Positions 1 through 9,696 of a stretch of 64,000 nt of DNA are shown one piece after another. The translations under genes were made by a program, and so were the position numbers. The notes under the pieces are model-generated. The model ran no database searches, was not told the DNA's origin, and worked only from the letters and a program-made list of their open reading frames with translations. Each line of letters starts with the position of its first letter. Positions within the stretch are counted from its first letter, which is position 1. This stretch comes from Castellaniella sp. MT123 (GTDB taxonomy: Bacteria > Pseudomonadota > Gammaproteobacteria > Burkholderiales > Burkholderiaceae_B): NCBI RefSeq assembly GCF_039614765.1, contig NZ_CP154879.1, positions 1,674,001 through 1,738,000 on the forward strand, given 5' to 3'.

Positions 1-42
1 CCACTTCCACGTCAATCTCCAACATAATTATTTCTCAATATG

Positions 43-57
43 TGAGATTACATCTCA
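43..57. promoter_or_regulatory. Operator palindrome upstream of the TRAP operon
   Basis: This is a perfect inverted repeat, TGAGAT-TAC-ATCTCA. It lies just upstream of the -35 hexamer at 62. A second overlapping pair, TCTCA (33-37) and TGAGA (43-47), shares its left arm. The position suits an activator or repressor of the TRAP/aldolase operon. The family is not identifiable from the site; a GntR or IclR-type protein encoded left of the window is a guess. Confidence 0.5.
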
Positions 58-61
58 TCTA

Positions 62-90
62 TTGAAAAAATTTTATCACCAATCTAGAAT
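62..90 (+). promoter_or_regulatory. Sigma-70 promoter of the TRAP operon
   Basis: The -35 element is TTGAAA (62-67), the spacer is 17 bases, and the -10 element is TAGAAT (85-90). The start point would be near 97, leaving a leader of about 130 bases before the chosen ATG at 229. The surrounding DNA is AT-rich compared with the rest of the window. Confidence 0.6.
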
Positions 91-191
91 TACTCCGTGC
101 CCAAACGGGACACTCAAGCCAGCTCTGCCTGGGCTGATCACAATGAATCAACAGTCCGGCTCCGGATGACACAACCGGACCGGACACTAGA

Positions 192-211
192 CCCTGATCG
201 ATGGATCAGGG
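192..211 (+). other. Leader stem-loop before dctP
   Basis: CCCTGATC (192-199) and GATCAGGG (204-211) form a perfect 8-bp stem with a GATG loop. It lies 8 bases upstream of the GGAG ribosome-binding site at 220. There is no U tract, so it is more likely to affect translation or mRNA stability than to terminate transcription. Confidence 0.45.
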
Positions 212-228
212 CAGTTCTCGGAGAAGAC

Positions 229-1248
229 ATGAACACACTCAAGACGTATGCCGGACACTTCGCGCGCAAGACCTTCCTGATGCCAGGACTGGTCGCGCTG
301 GCGCTCGGGCTGAGTGCGCAGGCGCCAGCCGCAGCGCAGACCGTCCTGAAAGCCGCTCACTCGTCGGCCACGTCCAGCACGGGTCACCAGGCATTCGAAT
401 ACATGGCCCAGCAGCTGAAGCAAAAAACCGACGGCCGCATCACCATGCAGATCTTCCCCAGCTCGCAGCTGGGCAGCGAACGCGAACAGATCGAAAGCAT
501 TCAGCTGGGCAACCTGGACATGTCCTTCGTGTCTTCAGCGGTCCTGGGTGCCTTCAACCCGCAGTTCTTCGCCCTGGACATCCCCTTCATGTTCAAGGAC
601 CGCGCCGGCGTCTATCGCGTCCTGGACGGAAAAATCGGCACCCAGCTGATGGCCAGCCTGGACAAGGTCGGCATCAAGGGCCTGGCGTACTGGGAAAACG
701 GCTTTCGCCAGCTGACCAACAACGTGCGCCCGATCCGCAGTCCGAAGGACCTCGAAGGCATGAAGATGCGCACCATGGAAAACGAAGTGCACATCGCCGC
801 CTGGAAAGCCGAAGGCGCCAACCCCGCGCCGCTGGCATTCGGCGAACTGTTTACGGCGCTTCAGCAGGGCACGTTCGACGCCCAGGAAGGCCCGATCAAC
901 CTGTTCTACGACATGAAGTTCTACGAGGTGCAGAAATACATCACGCGCACGAACCACGTGTATTCGCCCTGGCCCCTGCTGATCAATCCTGACGTCTACA
1001 ACAGCTTCAGCGCCAAGGACCGCGAAATTTTCGACCAGGTCGTCAAAGACACCACCCAATACCAGCGCACGCTGGCACAAAAGGCGGATGACAAGGCGGC
1101 CGCCGCCATGCCTCAGGTCCAGATCATCGACCTGACGCCGGAAGAGCACACCGCTTTTGCCAGCCGCATGGGCCCCATCCGGGAAATGGTCAAGAAAAAG
1201 GTCGGCGCCCAGATCGTGGACGCGATCGACGCCGAGGTCAACCGCTAA
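229..1248 (+). CDS. dctP: TRAP transporter substrate-binding protein (DctP family)
   Basis: This is the periplasmic solute receptor of a tripartite ATP-independent transporter and normally binds organic acids. The frame is open from 97, but the ATG at 229 is preceded by GGAG and gives a typical signal peptide: a basic start, a hydrophobic stretch at about residues 15-31 and cleavage near residue 36. The mature protein shows the family pattern, including GMKMRTMEN, whose arginine normally contacts the ligand carboxylate, and it ends with the usual helical C-terminus. Length is 339 residues, normal for DctP. It is the first gene of a unit with both membrane subunits and two meta-cleavage enzymes, so an aromatic acid or 2-oxo acid is a plausible substrate. 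That is inference. Confidence 0.93.
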   Translation: MNTLKTYAGHFARKTFLMPGLVALALGLSAQAPAAAQTVLKAAHSSATSSTGHQAFEYMAQQLKQKTDGRITMQIFPSSQLGSEREQIESIQLGNLDMSFVSSAVLGAFNPQFFALDIPFMFKDRAGVYRVLDGKIGTQLMASLDKVGIKGLAYWENGFRQLTNNVRPIRSPKDLEGMKMRTMENEVHIAAWKAEGANPAPLAFGELFTALQQGTFDAQEGPINLFYDMKFYEVQKYITRTNHVYSPWPLLINPDVYNSFSAKDREIFDQVVKDTTQYQRTLAQKADDKAAAAMPQVQIIDLTPEEHTAFASRMGPIREMVKKKVGAQIVDAIDAEVNR

Positions 1249-1338
1249 CAGCCCCTCAGGCTCGGGTGCCGGACGCCGGCACCCGTTTTCCATCCCGGGC
1301 CGCCGCCATCCCGCGCATGCCGGCGCGGCTCCGAATCC

Positions 1339-1833
1339 ATGCTCCGGAACACTACGATGCTCAAGTGGATCGATGATCACTTCGAGGAAGCCCTGCTCGT
1401 CTTCCTGCTTTCCGCCATGTCCCTCCTGATCGGCGGCCAGGTCTTCATGCGGTATGTCATGATGAACTCGCTGGCCTGGTCCGAGGAACTGGCCCGCTAC
1501 TGTTTCATCTGGGCCACCTATCTTGGCGTCAGCTACGGCGTCAAACGCAAAGCCCACATTTGCGTCACCGCCGTCAGCGAACGCCTGTCGGGCAACCCGC
1601 AGCGCTATCTGCATATTTTCGCCTACCTGATCTTCGGCCTGTTCGCCTTCCTGGTCATGAAAGAAGGCTGGGCGCTGGCGATGAAGATCTTCCGCTTCGG
1701 ACAGAAATCGTCTTCCCTGGGGATCTACATGGGCTGGATCTACCTGGCACCGACCATCAGTTTCGGGTTGGTCGTCCTGCGTCTGCTGCAGGCGATCGGC
1801 CACGAAGTCCGCGCCATCCGTCAGGGAGCCTGA
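1339..1833 (+). CDS. dctQ: TRAP transporter small permease (DctQ family)
   Basis: This is the small membrane subunit of the TRAP transporter, which associates with the large permease encoded just downstream (3 bases between the genes). Four hydrophobic segments are visible at about residues 17-36, 52-70, 90-112 and 130-152, as expected for DctQ. Length is 164 residues. An in-frame ATG at 1357 (MLKWIDDHFEEAL) is an equally possible start because neither has a strong ribosome-binding site. A 90-base gap separates it from the receptor gene. Confidence 0.9.
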   Translation: MLRNTTMLKWIDDHFEEALLVFLLSAMSLLIGGQVFMRYVMMNSLAWSEELARYCFIWATYLGVSYGVKRKAHICVTAVSERLSGNPQRYLHIFAYLIFGLFAFLVMKEGWALAMKIFRFGQKSSSLGIYMGWIYLAPTISFGLVVLRLLQAIGHEVRAIRQGA

Positions 1834-1836
1834 ACC

Positions 1837-3120
1837 ATGGTCTCGCTTCTTCTTTTCGGCACCTTCGTCCTCCTGCTCATTGCCGCCGTCCCGGTGGCGA
1901 TTTCCCTGGGCCTGGCCTCCGCGTTCGCGCTGCTCTACAGCGGCAAGGTCAGCAGCAGCTTCATCGCTCAGGGACTGGTGACCTCGATCGACTCGTTCCC
2001 CTTGATGGCCGTGCCCTTCTTCATCCTGGCCGGCGATCTGATGGGACACGGAGGTCTGTCCCGCCGCCTGCTGAACGTCGGCGCGGTCTTCTTTGGCCGC
2101 TACACGGGCGGGCTGGCCATCATCGCCGTGGTCACCTGCATGTTCTTCGCGGCCATTTCCGGATCGGGTCCGGCCACCGTCGCCGCCATCGGCGGCATCA
2201 TGCTGCCAGCCATGAGCAAGGCCGGCTATGACAAAGGCTGGTCGGTCGGACTGATCGCCTCGGCGGGCAGTATCGGCATCATCATTCCGCCGAGCATCCC
2301 CATGATCATCTACGCGGTATCGGCCAACGTGTCGATCACGCAGATGTTCATCGCCGGCATCATCCCGGGGCTGATGATCGGCATCGGCCTGATCGTGGTG
2401 GCCTGGTTCAGCGCGCGCAAGCGTGGCTACACGGGGGATGAGCGCCGCTACACCGGCCGCGAGATCATCGCCACGATCTGGGATGCCAAATGGGCCTTGC
2501 TGGTCCCGATCATCATCCTGGGCGGCATCTATGGCGGCGTGTTCACCCCCACCGAAGCCGCCGCCGTCGGTGTCATCTACGGGTTCATCATCGGCGTCTT
2601 CGTCCACCGTGAACTCAGCTGGAAGGACATCTACCGGGTCATTGCGGAATCCGCCTTGACCTCCGCTACCGTGATCCTGATCGTGGGCACTGCAACGATC
2701 TTCGGGCGCGTCCTGACGATCGAGCAGATTCCCGTGATGATTGCCCAGGCCATGGTCAGCCTGACCGACAGCCATATCCTGATCCTGCTGCTGATCAACA
2801 TTCTGTTGCTGTTTGTCGGCATGTTCATGGAGACCCTGGCAGCCATCATCATCCTGACGCCGATCCTGCTGCCCGTCGTCCTGGCCGTGGGCGTCGATCC
2901 GGTGCACTTCGGCATCGTCGTGATCGTCAATCTGGCCATCGGCATGGTGACACCGCCTGTCGGGGTCAACCTGTTCGTCGGCGCCCGCATCGGCAACACC
3001 AGCCTGGAGAAAGCCTCGGCCGGTGCCCTGATCTTCATCGCCTCGATGCTCATCATCCTGATGCTCATCACCTATGTGCCGTCGCTGTCGCTGGCACCCC
3101 TGAGTCTCATGGGAAAGTGA
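1837..3120 (+). CDS. dctM: TRAP transporter large permease (DctM family)
   Basis: This is the large multi-spanning subunit that carries out sodium-coupled solute import. It has 427 residues, the family norm, and about a dozen hydrophobic segments. Typical sequences are [16 protein letters not shown] near residue 107, [14 protein letters not shown] near residue 150, [14 protein letters not shown] near residue 236 and [18 protein letters not shown] in the C-terminal half. It follows dctQ with a 3-base gap, so the two are probably translationally coupled. Confidence 0.95.
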   Translation: MVSLLLFGTFVLLLIAAVPVAISLGLASAFALLYSGKVSSSFIAQGLVTSIDSFPLMAVPFFILAGDLMGHGGLSRRLLNVGAVFFGRYTGGLAIIAVVTCMFFAAISGSGPATVAAIGGIMLPAMSKAGYDKGWSVGLIASAGSIGIIIPPSIPMIIYAVSANVSITQMFIAGIIPGLMIGIGLIVVAWFSARKRGYTGDERRYTGREIIATIWDAKWALLVPIIILGGIYGGVFTPTEAAAVGVIYGFIIGVFVHRELSWKDIYRVIAESALTSATVILIVGTATIFGRVLTIEQIPVMIAQAMVSLTDSHILILLLINILLLFVGMFMETLAAIIILTPILLPVVLAVGVDPVHFGIVVIVNLAIGMVTPPVGVNLFVGARIGNTSLEKASAGALIFIASMLIILMLITYVPSLSLAPLSLMGK

Positions 3121-3170
3121 GCGCACCACCCATGACCCTATTTTCACGCTCAGACAAAGAGGAGTTCGCC

Positions 3171-4085
3171 ATGACAAACAAGTTTCGCGCGGCCATCATC
3201 GGCCCCGGCAATATCGGCACCGACCTGCTGGCCAAACTGATGCGCAGCGACTGGATCGAGCCGGTCTGGATGGTGGGTATTGACCCGGATTCCGACGGCC
3301 TCAAACGCGCCCGCGAGCTGGGTCTGAAAACCACGGACCAAGGTGTCGACGGCCTCCTGCCGCATGTGATCGAAGACGGCATCCGCTTTGCGTTCGATGC
3401 CACCAGCGCCTATGTGCACAAATCCAATTCGGACAAGCTGACGGCGCTGGGCGTGCGCATGATCGACCTGACGCCAGCGGCCATCGGCCCGTTCTGCGTC
3501 CCGCCGGTCAACCTGGCCAGCCTGGTGGAGCAGGACCAGCAGAACGTCAACATGGTCACCTGCGGCGGCCAGGCCACTATTCCGATGGTCAATGCCATAT
3601 CCCGCGTGCAGCCGGTGGAATACGGTGAAATCATCGCCACGGTGTCGTCACGATCGGCGGGCCCCGGCACGCGCAAGAACATCGACGAGTTCACCCGCAC
3701 CACGGCGGGTGCCGTCGAGAAGGTCGGTGGTGCCAGGAAAGGCAAGGCCATCATCATCCTGAATCCCGCCGATCCCCCGATGATCATGCGCGACACGGTG
3801 CACTGCCTGACCGAGACCGATCCCGACCAGGCCGCGATCACCGAATCGATCCACCAGATGCTGGAACAGGTCCGCAAATACGTGCCCGGCTACCGCCTGG
3901 TGAATGGCCCGGTGTTCGACGGAAAACGTGTCTCTGTGTACCTGGAAATCGAGGGTCTGGGAGACTACCTGCCGAAATATTCGGGCAATCTGGACATCAT
4001 GACCGCCGCAGCGGCGCGCACCGCCGAACTGATGGCCGAGCACATGCTGCACGGCACCCCCCAAGCCGCCCCGGCTGCCCTCTAA
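3171..4085 (+). CDS. mhpF: Acetaldehyde dehydrogenase (acylating)
   Basis: It converts acetaldehyde, CoA and NAD+ to acetyl-CoA, the last step of the meta-cleavage pathway, and is normally complexed with the aldolase encoded next. The ATG at 3171 is preceded by GAGGAG and gives [18 protein letters not shown], the family's Rossmann start (GPGNIG at residues 11-16). Upstream in-frame codons to 3117 lack this support. The acyl-enzyme cysteine is C131 in VTCGGQAT. Length is 304 residues, normal for MhpF/BphJ/DmpF. The neighbouring aldolase confirms the assignment. Confidence 0.95.
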   Translation: MTNKFRAAIIGPGNIGTDLLAKLMRSDWIEPVWMVGIDPDSDGLKRARELGLKTTDQGVDGLLPHVIEDGIRFAFDATSAYVHKSNSDKLTALGVRMIDLTPAAIGPFCVPPVNLASLVEQDQQNVNMVTCGGQATIPMVNAISRVQPVEYGEIIATVSSRSAGPGTRKNIDEFTRTTAGAVEKVGGARKGKAIIILNPADPPMIMRDTVHCLTETDPDQAAITESIHQMLEQVRKYVPGYRLVNGPVFDGKRVSVYLEIEGLGDYLPKYSGNLDIMTAAAARTAELMAEHMLHGTPQAAPAAL

Positions 4086-4095
4086 GGAGTCCATC

Positions 4096-5142
4096 ATGAC
4101 CTCGACTCAAAACAAGATCACCCTGCATGACATGACGCTGCGCGATGGCATGCACCCCAAGCAGCACCGGATCACGCTCGACCAGATGCGCACGATCGCC
4201 CAGGGGCTGGACGACGCAGGCATGCCGCTCATCGAAGTCACCCACGGTGACGGGCTGGGTGGTGCCTCCGTCAATTATGGCTTCCCGGCACATTCCGACG
4301 AGGAATACCTGCAGGCCGTGCTGCCTGTGGTCAAGCACAGCAAGGTATCCGCGCTGCTGCTGCCCGGGATCGGTACCACCGACCACCTGCGCATGGCGCA
4401 TGATCTGGGGGTGCACACCATCCGGGTCGCCACCCACTGCACCGAGGCCGATGTCTCCGAACAGCACATCACCGAAGCGCGCCGCCTGGGGATGGACACC
4501 GTCGGCTTTCTGATGATGAGTCACATGAACAGCCCCGAGGGGCTGGTCAAACAAGCCCGGCTCATGGAAGGTTACGGCGCCAACTGCATCTACATCACGG
4601 ACTCGGCCGGCCATCTGCTGCCCCACACGGTACGGGAACGGCTGCTGGCTGTGCGCGACGCGCTCAAACCCGACACGGAGCTGGGCTTTCATGGCCACCA
4701 CAACCTGGCCATGGGTGTCGCCAACACCATTGCCGCCATCGAGGCCGGCGCAACCCGCGTCGATGCGGCCTGCGCCGGGCTGGGCGCGGGCGCGGGCAAC
4801 ACACCGATGGAGGTCCTGGTCGCGGTACTGGATCTGATGGGCATCCAGACGGGGGTGGACGTCTTCAAGATCCAGGACGTGGCCGAGGACCTGGTCGTGC
4901 CGATGATGGATTTCCCGATCCGCATCGACCGCGATGCGCTGACGTTGGGCTATGCCGGCGTCTATGGTTCGTTCCTGCTGTTCGCCAAGCGCGCCGAAAA
5001 GAAATACGGCGTGCCTGCCCGCGAGATCCTGGTCGAAATGGGGCGTCGCGGCATGGTGGGGGGTCAGGAAGACATGATCGAGGACACCGCCTTGTCCTTG
5101 CTCAACCAGCGCAGCGCCCGGAAACAGGCCGTCACGGCCTGA
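4096..5142 (+). CDS. mhpE: 4-hydroxy-2-oxovalerate aldolase
   Basis: It cleaves 4-hydroxy-2-oxovalerate to pyruvate and acetaldehyde and passes acetaldehyde to the dehydrogenase encoded just upstream. It is a DRE-TIM metallolyase: TLRDGMHP near residues 14-21 carries the catalytic arginine and metal aspartate, and H199 and H201 in GFHGHHN are the metal ligands. Length is 348 residues, normal for MhpE/DmpG. AAGGAG overlaps the upstream stop codon and supports the ATG at 4096. No 2-oxopent-4-enoate hydratase gene is in the window; it may lie to the left. Confidence 0.95.
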   Translation: MTSTQNKITLHDMTLRDGMHPKQHRITLDQMRTIAQGLDDAGMPLIEVTHGDGLGGASVNYGFPAHSDEEYLQAVLPVVKHSKVSALLLPGIGTTDHLRMAHDLGVHTIRVATHCTEADVSEQHITEARRLGMDTVGFLMMSHMNSPEGLVKQARLMEGYGANCIYITDSAGHLLPHTVRERLLAVRDALKPDTELGFHGHHNLAMGVANTIAAIEAGATRVDAACAGLGAGAGNTPMEVLVAVLDLMGIQTGVDVFKIQDVAEDLVVPMMDFPIRIDRDALTLGYAGVYGSFLLFAKRAEKKYGVPAREILVEMGRRGMVGGQEDMIEDTALSLLNQRSARKQAVTA

Positions 5143-5154
5143 GCCCGGATGCAT

Positions 5155-5196
5155 CCCCGTCCGGCAGGCTCAGGGCCCTGAGCCTGCCGGACGGGG
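5155..5196. terminator. 42-bp perfect palindrome after the aldolase gene
   Basis: Bases 5155-5175 are the exact reverse complement of 5176-5196, with GGGCCC at the centre. The transcript would form a very stable hairpin 13 bases after the aldolase stop. There is no T run downstream, so it may act as a transcription pause, a 3' stabiliser or a Rho-assisted terminator. It could also be a repeated element of the genome, which cannot be tested here. Confidence 0.6.
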
Positions 5197-5398
5197 CAGT
5201 GTCGGGACCGGCATCAGGGTTTACCTCTAGTTTCGGCCTCCTCCTGATACAACGGCGTTACACTCAAACACGTATTCGTCTTGCGTGACGTGCCCTCCGG
5301 GCCCACGACCGCTACGCAGCTGCATTTCCATCTGTTCGGGGTAGTGCCGCCAGCCAGCCCGGCCTGACGACTTCCCCCTTCGCTAGAGGAGGCAGGTC

Positions 5399-6865
5399 AT
5401 GTCGTACACACGCTTCAATCCCCCCCGCCGTTCACTTCCCCCATCTTCCCCCGGCCGACGCCGCATCCTGCAGGCTGGCGGCCTGGCGGGGCTGGCCGCC
5501 ATCGGCGCCCCGCTATTCCCGCTACGCGCGCTGGCGGCCGACAAAACCCTGAAGATCCTGCAATGGAGCCACTTCGTTCCCAGCTATGACAAATGGTTCG
5601 ACGCCTTCGCAAAGGCCTGGGGCGAGGCCAACGGGGTTCAGGTCACGGTCGACCACATCAACATCGGCGACCTGGTCACCGCGACGACGTCCGAGCTGTC
5701 CGCCAATTCCGGTCACGACATCATCGAACTGGGGCCCGAAGCCGCCCAGTTCACCCCCAACGTCCTGGACATGGCCGACATCAACCAGGAAGCGGCCAAG
5801 CAGTTCGGCGCGATTTTCCCGATCACGAAACGCGTCTCCTATAACCCGGTCGTAAAAACCTGGTATGCGTTCTGCCACGGATGGACGGTGGACTGCGGCG
5901 ACTACCGAAAATCCCTGTGGGAAAAGGCAGGCATGCCCGATGGGCCCGCCACCTGGATGCAGCTGCTGGAAATCGGCGAAAAAATCCGCAAGGAACAGGG
6001 CGTCCAGGTCGGGATCGGCATGTCCCAGGAACTGGACTCGAACATGGTGGCCAGATCCGTGCTGTGGTCCTGGGGCGCTTCCGTACAAGACGCGGAGGAC
6101 AACGTGATCCTGGGCAAGGGCGAAAACCGCAAGCTGGCCATCGAAGCCGTCAAGTACATGGCGGATCTCTACCACCGCACGATGACGCCCGCCATTTTTT
6201 CCTGGAATCCCGCGTCCAACAACCAGGACCTCATCGCGGGCAAGGCGTCCTATATCGTGAACTCGATCTCGGCTTATCGCTCGGCCCAGGAAGCCAAACC
6301 CGACATCGCCAAGGACGTCTTCTTCACCGGCCCGCTGGCGGGCCCCAAGGGCGATGCCTGGGCCAATGTGCACGTGCTCTATAACTACATCATCCCCAAA
6401 TTCGCCAAGGCACGAGAGGATCTCGCCAAACGGTTCATCCTGCATCTGACCGCCAACTACGACCAGGCGATGTACCAGAGCAAGCTCTACAACTCGCCCA
6501 GCTTCTTTGGCACTCCGATCCTCAGCGGCGATCGGGGCTACGCGGCGGTCACAGGCGCCAAGACCCTGCAAAACCTGAACGACGCCTGGTTTTCCCATGA
6601 CCCGTTCAAACTACCCGGAGAAGCCGACGGAAAACTCGCACCGCTGATCCCCTCCCCGAAATGGACCACCAACCTGGGGCACCCCGGGTACTCGAATCCG
6701 GCTGTGGGCGAGGTCTTCAACACGTTCGTCCTGCCCAACATGATGGCCAAGGCCGCGCGTGGAGATCTGACCCCGGAAAAAGCCGTGGATGAGGCTGCGA
6801 GACAGTGCGAAGCCATCTACGCGCAGTGGCGTGGCCGCGGCCTGATCGGCGGCAAGAAAACCTGA
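5399..6865 (+). CDS. ABC transporter substrate-binding protein (family 1)
   Basis: This is a periplasmic receptor of the MalE/UgpB type for a sugar, polyol or glycerol-phosphate-like solute. The start is fixed by a very strong ribosome-binding site (AGAGGAGG). The N-terminus has a twin-arginine-like signal, RRRILQ at residues 20-25, a hydrophobic stretch and a likely cut after ALA at residue 46, so export through Tat is probable. At 488 residues it is somewhat longer than the usual 420-440. Three importer genes follow on the same strand. The exact substrate cannot be read from the sequence. Confidence 0.9.
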   Translation: MSYTRFNPPRRSLPPSSPGRRRILQAGGLAGLAAIGAPLFPLRALAADKTLKILQWSHFVPSYDKWFDAFAKAWGEANGVQVTVDHINIGDLVTATTSELSANSGHDIIELGPEAAQFTPNVLDMADINQEAAKQFGAIFPITKRVSYNPVVKTWYAFCHGWTVDCGDYRKSLWEKAGMPDGPATWMQLLEIGEKIRKEQGVQVGIGMSQELDSNMVARSVLWSWGASVQDAEDNVILGKGENRKLAIEAVKYMADLYHRTMTPAIFSWNPASNNQDLIAGKASYIVNSISAYRSAQEAKPDIAKDVFFTGPLAGPKGDAWANVHVLYNYIIPKFAKAREDLAKRFILHLTANYDQAMYQSKLYNSPSFFGTPILSGDRGYAAVTGAKTLQNLNDAWFSHDPFKLPGEADGKLAPLIPSPKWTTNLGHPGYSNPAVGEVFNTFVLPNMMAKAARGDLTPEKAVDEAARQCEAIYAQWRGRGLIGGKKT

Positions 6866-6887
6866 TCCACCCCACGGAGGAGCCTTC

Positions 6888-7907
6888 ATGGCCAGCCTGA
6901 GCATCGAGCACCTAAGCACCACCTACGACCATGGCCGCGTCAAGGCCGTGGACGATGTCAGCCTGGACGTCCCCGACGGGGAATTCCTGGTGCTGCTGGG
7001 CGCCTCGGGCTCAGGGAAATCCACACTGATGCGGACGATTGCGGGGCTGGAACACCCCAGCAGCGGCACGATCCATATCGATGGACGACTGGCCAATGAA
7101 GAACCTCCACGCCAGCGCAACATCGCCATGGTTTTCCAGAGCTACGCGCTCTACCCCCACAAGACCGTGGCACGCAATATTTCCTTTCCGCTGGAAGCGG
7201 TGAAGATGCCGGCCGCGCAGATCCACGACAAGGTCCAATGGGCGGCCGACCTGTTTGGCATCGGCCACCTGCTGGCGCGCAAGCCCCGCGCACTGTCCGG
7301 TGGCGAACGCCAGCGCGTGGCGCTGGCCCGCGCTCTGGTCCGCACACCCAGCCTGTTCCTGATGGACGAGCCCCTGTCCAATCTGGACGCCAAGCTGCGC
7401 CATTCGGCACGCCGCGAATTCAAGCGACTGCACCAGCAGACCGGCATCACCACACTGTACGTCACGCACGACCAGGTCGAGGCCATGGGCCTGGGGCAAC
7501 GCATCGCCGTGATGAACCACGGCAAGATCCAGCAGATCGGCACCCCCTACGAGATCTACCATGAACCGGCCAATACCTTCGTCGCCCAGTTCATGGGCTC
7601 GCCGCCGATGAATCTGATCCCGGTGGGCGACTGGCTGCTGGGGTTCCACCCGGAAGATGCACGAATCACCGAACAGACCAGCCTGCCGCAGCACCTGATG
7701 CTGCCCGTCGAAATCCAGCAGGTCGAGAACCTCGGCGCCGATTCCCTGGTCTACGGGACATTCGTTCCAAACCGGACCGACATCATCCTCAAATTGCCGG
7801 AACGCATGGCCGAAGGTCTGGCCGCCGGCCAATCCTGCACATTCTCGGTCCCCGATCCACTGATCCGGCGCTTCGACCCGCGATCGGGGCTGCAGGCCAA
7901 GGACTGA
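6888..7907 (+). CDS. ABC transporter ATP-binding protein (MalK/UgpC type)
   Basis: This is the cytoplasmic ATPase of the importer. It has Walker A GASGSGKST near residue 38, signature LSGGERQR near residue 136, Walker B LFLMDEPLSNLDAKLR near residues 156-170 and the switch histidine in YVTHDQVEAM. The C-terminal region resembles the regulatory/TOBE part of MalK-type ATPases but is short (339 residues against about 360). GGAGG precedes the ATG, and the first permease starts 4 bases after its stop. Confidence 0.95.
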   Translation: MASLSIEHLSTTYDHGRVKAVDDVSLDVPDGEFLVLLGASGSGKSTLMRTIAGLEHPSSGTIHIDGRLANEEPPRQRNIAMVFQSYALYPHKTVARNISFPLEAVKMPAAQIHDKVQWAADLFGIGHLLARKPRALSGGERQRVALARALVRTPSLFLMDEPLSNLDAKLRHSARREFKRLHQQTGITTLYVTHDQVEAMGLGQRIAVMNHGKIQQIGTPYEIYHEPANTFVAQFMGSPPMNLIPVGDWLLGFHPEDARITEQTSLPQHLMLPVEIQQVENLGADSLVYGTFVPNRTDIILKLPERMAEGLAAGQSCTFSVPDPLIRRFDPRSGLQAKD

Positions 7908-7911
7908 CACC

Positions 7912-8838
7912 ATGGCCGCCACCCGTTCGTCCATGACACTTTCCCAGCGCGACACGCTGCTGGCCATGGGCATGGTGCTGCCCGCCATCCTGTACATCAC
8001 CCTGCTACTGGGCATCCCGATCGTCCTGGCGGTGATCTACAGTCTGAACGACGTCACCACCGGCAGTCCGGTGATGCGTTACATCGGCCTGGAAAACTTT
8101 CGCGCTCTGCTCGAAATGCCAGACTTTCTGCAGGCGGTCGGCAATACCTTCGTCATCACCGTCAGCACCCTGATCGGCGTCCTGATCCTGGGCACGATTC
8201 AGGCCGAACTGCTGGTGCGGCCCACCCGGGGAAAATGGATCATCCGCTTCCTGATCCTGCTGCCCTGGACGGCGCCGGCATCGCTCAGTTCCATCGCCTG
8301 GCTGTGGATGTTCGATTCGACTTTCAGTCCACTGGACTGGGTATTCCGAGGCGTCGGGTTTCTGGGCCACCCCGGAGCGCTCTTCGGCGATTTCGACAAC
8401 ACCTTCTGGCTGGGCCGCAGCGGCCTGGCCCTGTTTTCCATCATCCTGGTCAACGTCTGGCGCCTGCTGCCGCTGGCCACCGTCATCATCCTGGCTGGTC
8501 TGAATGGGGTCCCGCGCGACATCCTGGAACAATCCGAGATCGACGGCGCGGGCTACTTCCGCCGCCTGTTCCAAATCATCCTGCCCATGCTGATTCCGGT
8601 CTTCGGGGTGACGATCCTGTTTACGTTCGTCTTCGTCTTCACGGACATCGTGACGGTCTTCATCCTGACGCGCGGCGGGCCGGCCAACGCCACCCAGGTG
8701 CTGCCGACCCTGGCGTTCTTCACGGGCGTGCAGGGCGGCTCGCTGGGCCGGGGGGCGGCCATCGCGCTATTCCTGCTACCCGTGCTGGCCGCCGTGTCCA
8801 TCGTGATCCTGTCCATCATTCGCCGCCGGGAGATCTGA
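7912..8838 (+). CDS. ABC transporter permease (MalF/UgpA type)
   Basis: This is one of two inner-membrane channel subunits of the carbohydrate-type importer. It has 308 residues with six clear hydrophobic segments. The EAA loop that docks on the ATPase is DILEQSEIDGAGYFRRLFQ, followed by IILPMLIP. It sits between the ATPase and the second permease with gaps of 4 bases on each side, consistent with one operon. Confidence 0.94.
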   Translation: MAATRSSMTLSQRDTLLAMGMVLPAILYITLLLGIPIVLAVIYSLNDVTTGSPVMRYIGLENFRALLEMPDFLQAVGNTFVITVSTLIGVLILGTIQAELLVRPTRGKWIIRFLILLPWTAPASLSSIAWLWMFDSTFSPLDWVFRGVGFLGHPGALFGDFDNTFWLGRSGLALFSIILVNVWRLLPLATVIILAGLNGVPRDILEQSEIDGAGYFRRLFQIILPMLIPVFGVTILFTFVFVFTDIVTVFILTRGGPANATQVLPTLAFFTGVQGGSLGRGAAIALFLLPVLAAVSIVILSIIRRREI

Positions 8839-8842
8839 TGTC

Positions 8843-9688
8843 ATGAAAACCGCGACCCCTTCACCCGCACGGACCACCGGCCTGTACGTCGCCACGCTGC
8901 TATTTGTGGTCTTCGCGGCGCTGCCGTTCTACGTCATGCTGATCACCAGCTTCAAGACCCAGGGCGATATCTTTACCCCGGCGAACAATCCCTTCTGGTT
9001 CACCGAATCTCCCACACTGGACAACGTCAAGCTGCTGTTCCTGCACACCGAGTTCGTGCGGTGGCTGCTGAATACCGTCTGGGTCGGCCTGGCCGTGGTG
9101 GCCATCACGCTGGTATTGTCGATCCCCGCCGCCTACGGGCTGGCACGCATCGCCGGCGGGTGGGGCGAGACCCTGGGCATCGGGATTTTCCTCAGCTACC
9201 TGGTGCCGCCCACCCTGCTGTTCATCCCCTTTTCCAAGGTCATCGCCTACCTGGGGCTGCAGAATTCACTCTGGGCGCTGATCGTGGCCTACCCCACATT
9301 CACCATCCCGTTTTGCACCTGGCTGCTGATGGGATTCTTCAAAGGCATCCCGCGCGACATCGAAGAACAGGCCATGATCGACGGGCACACCCGCTTCAGC
9401 GCCTTCATCCATGTCATCCTGCCCCTGGCGGTGCCCGGGCTGATGACGGTTATCGTCTTCGCCTTCACCCTGTCCACCAGCGAATTTATCTACGCACTGG
9501 CCTTCGTTACCCATACGGCCGACAAGACCATCAGCATCGCGGTGCCGACGGAACTGATCCGGGGCGACGTCTACCACTGGGGCCCCCTGCTGGCCGGCGC
9601 GCTGATCGCCAGCATCCCGATCGCCGTGCTGTATACGTTCTTCATCGATCAACTGGTGGCGGGCCTGACGTCGGTGGCCCGCCGTTAG
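8843..9688 (+). CDS. ABC transporter permease (MalG/UgpE type)
   Basis: This is the second channel subunit of the importer. It has 281 residues and six hydrophobic segments. The EAA loop is present as DIEEQAMIDGHTRFSAFIH, then VILPLAVPG. It is the last gene of the operon. The RND pump gene converges on it with only 8 bases between the two stop codons and no visible terminator hairpin. Confidence 0.94.
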   Translation: MKTATPSPARTTGLYVATLLFVVFAALPFYVMLITSFKTQGDIFTPANNPFWFTESPTLDNVKLLFLHTEFVRWLLNTVWVGLAVVAITLVLSIPAAYGLARIAGGWGETLGIGIFLSYLVPPTLLFIPFSKVIAYLGLQNSLWALIVAYPTFTIPFCTWLLMGFFKGIPRDIEEQAMIDGHTRFSAFIHVILPLAVPGLMTVIVFAFTLSTSEFIYALAFVTHTADKTISIAVPTELIRGDVYHWGPLLAGALIASIPIAVLYTFFIDQLVAGLTSVARR

Positions 9689-9696
9689 AGTGATCG

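Noticed and set aside
535-3177. An 880-codon open frame on the minus strand across the TRAP genes.
   Set aside because: Composition is Asp/Gln/His/Gly repeats typical of antisense frames; the plus strand has three coherent TRAP genes.
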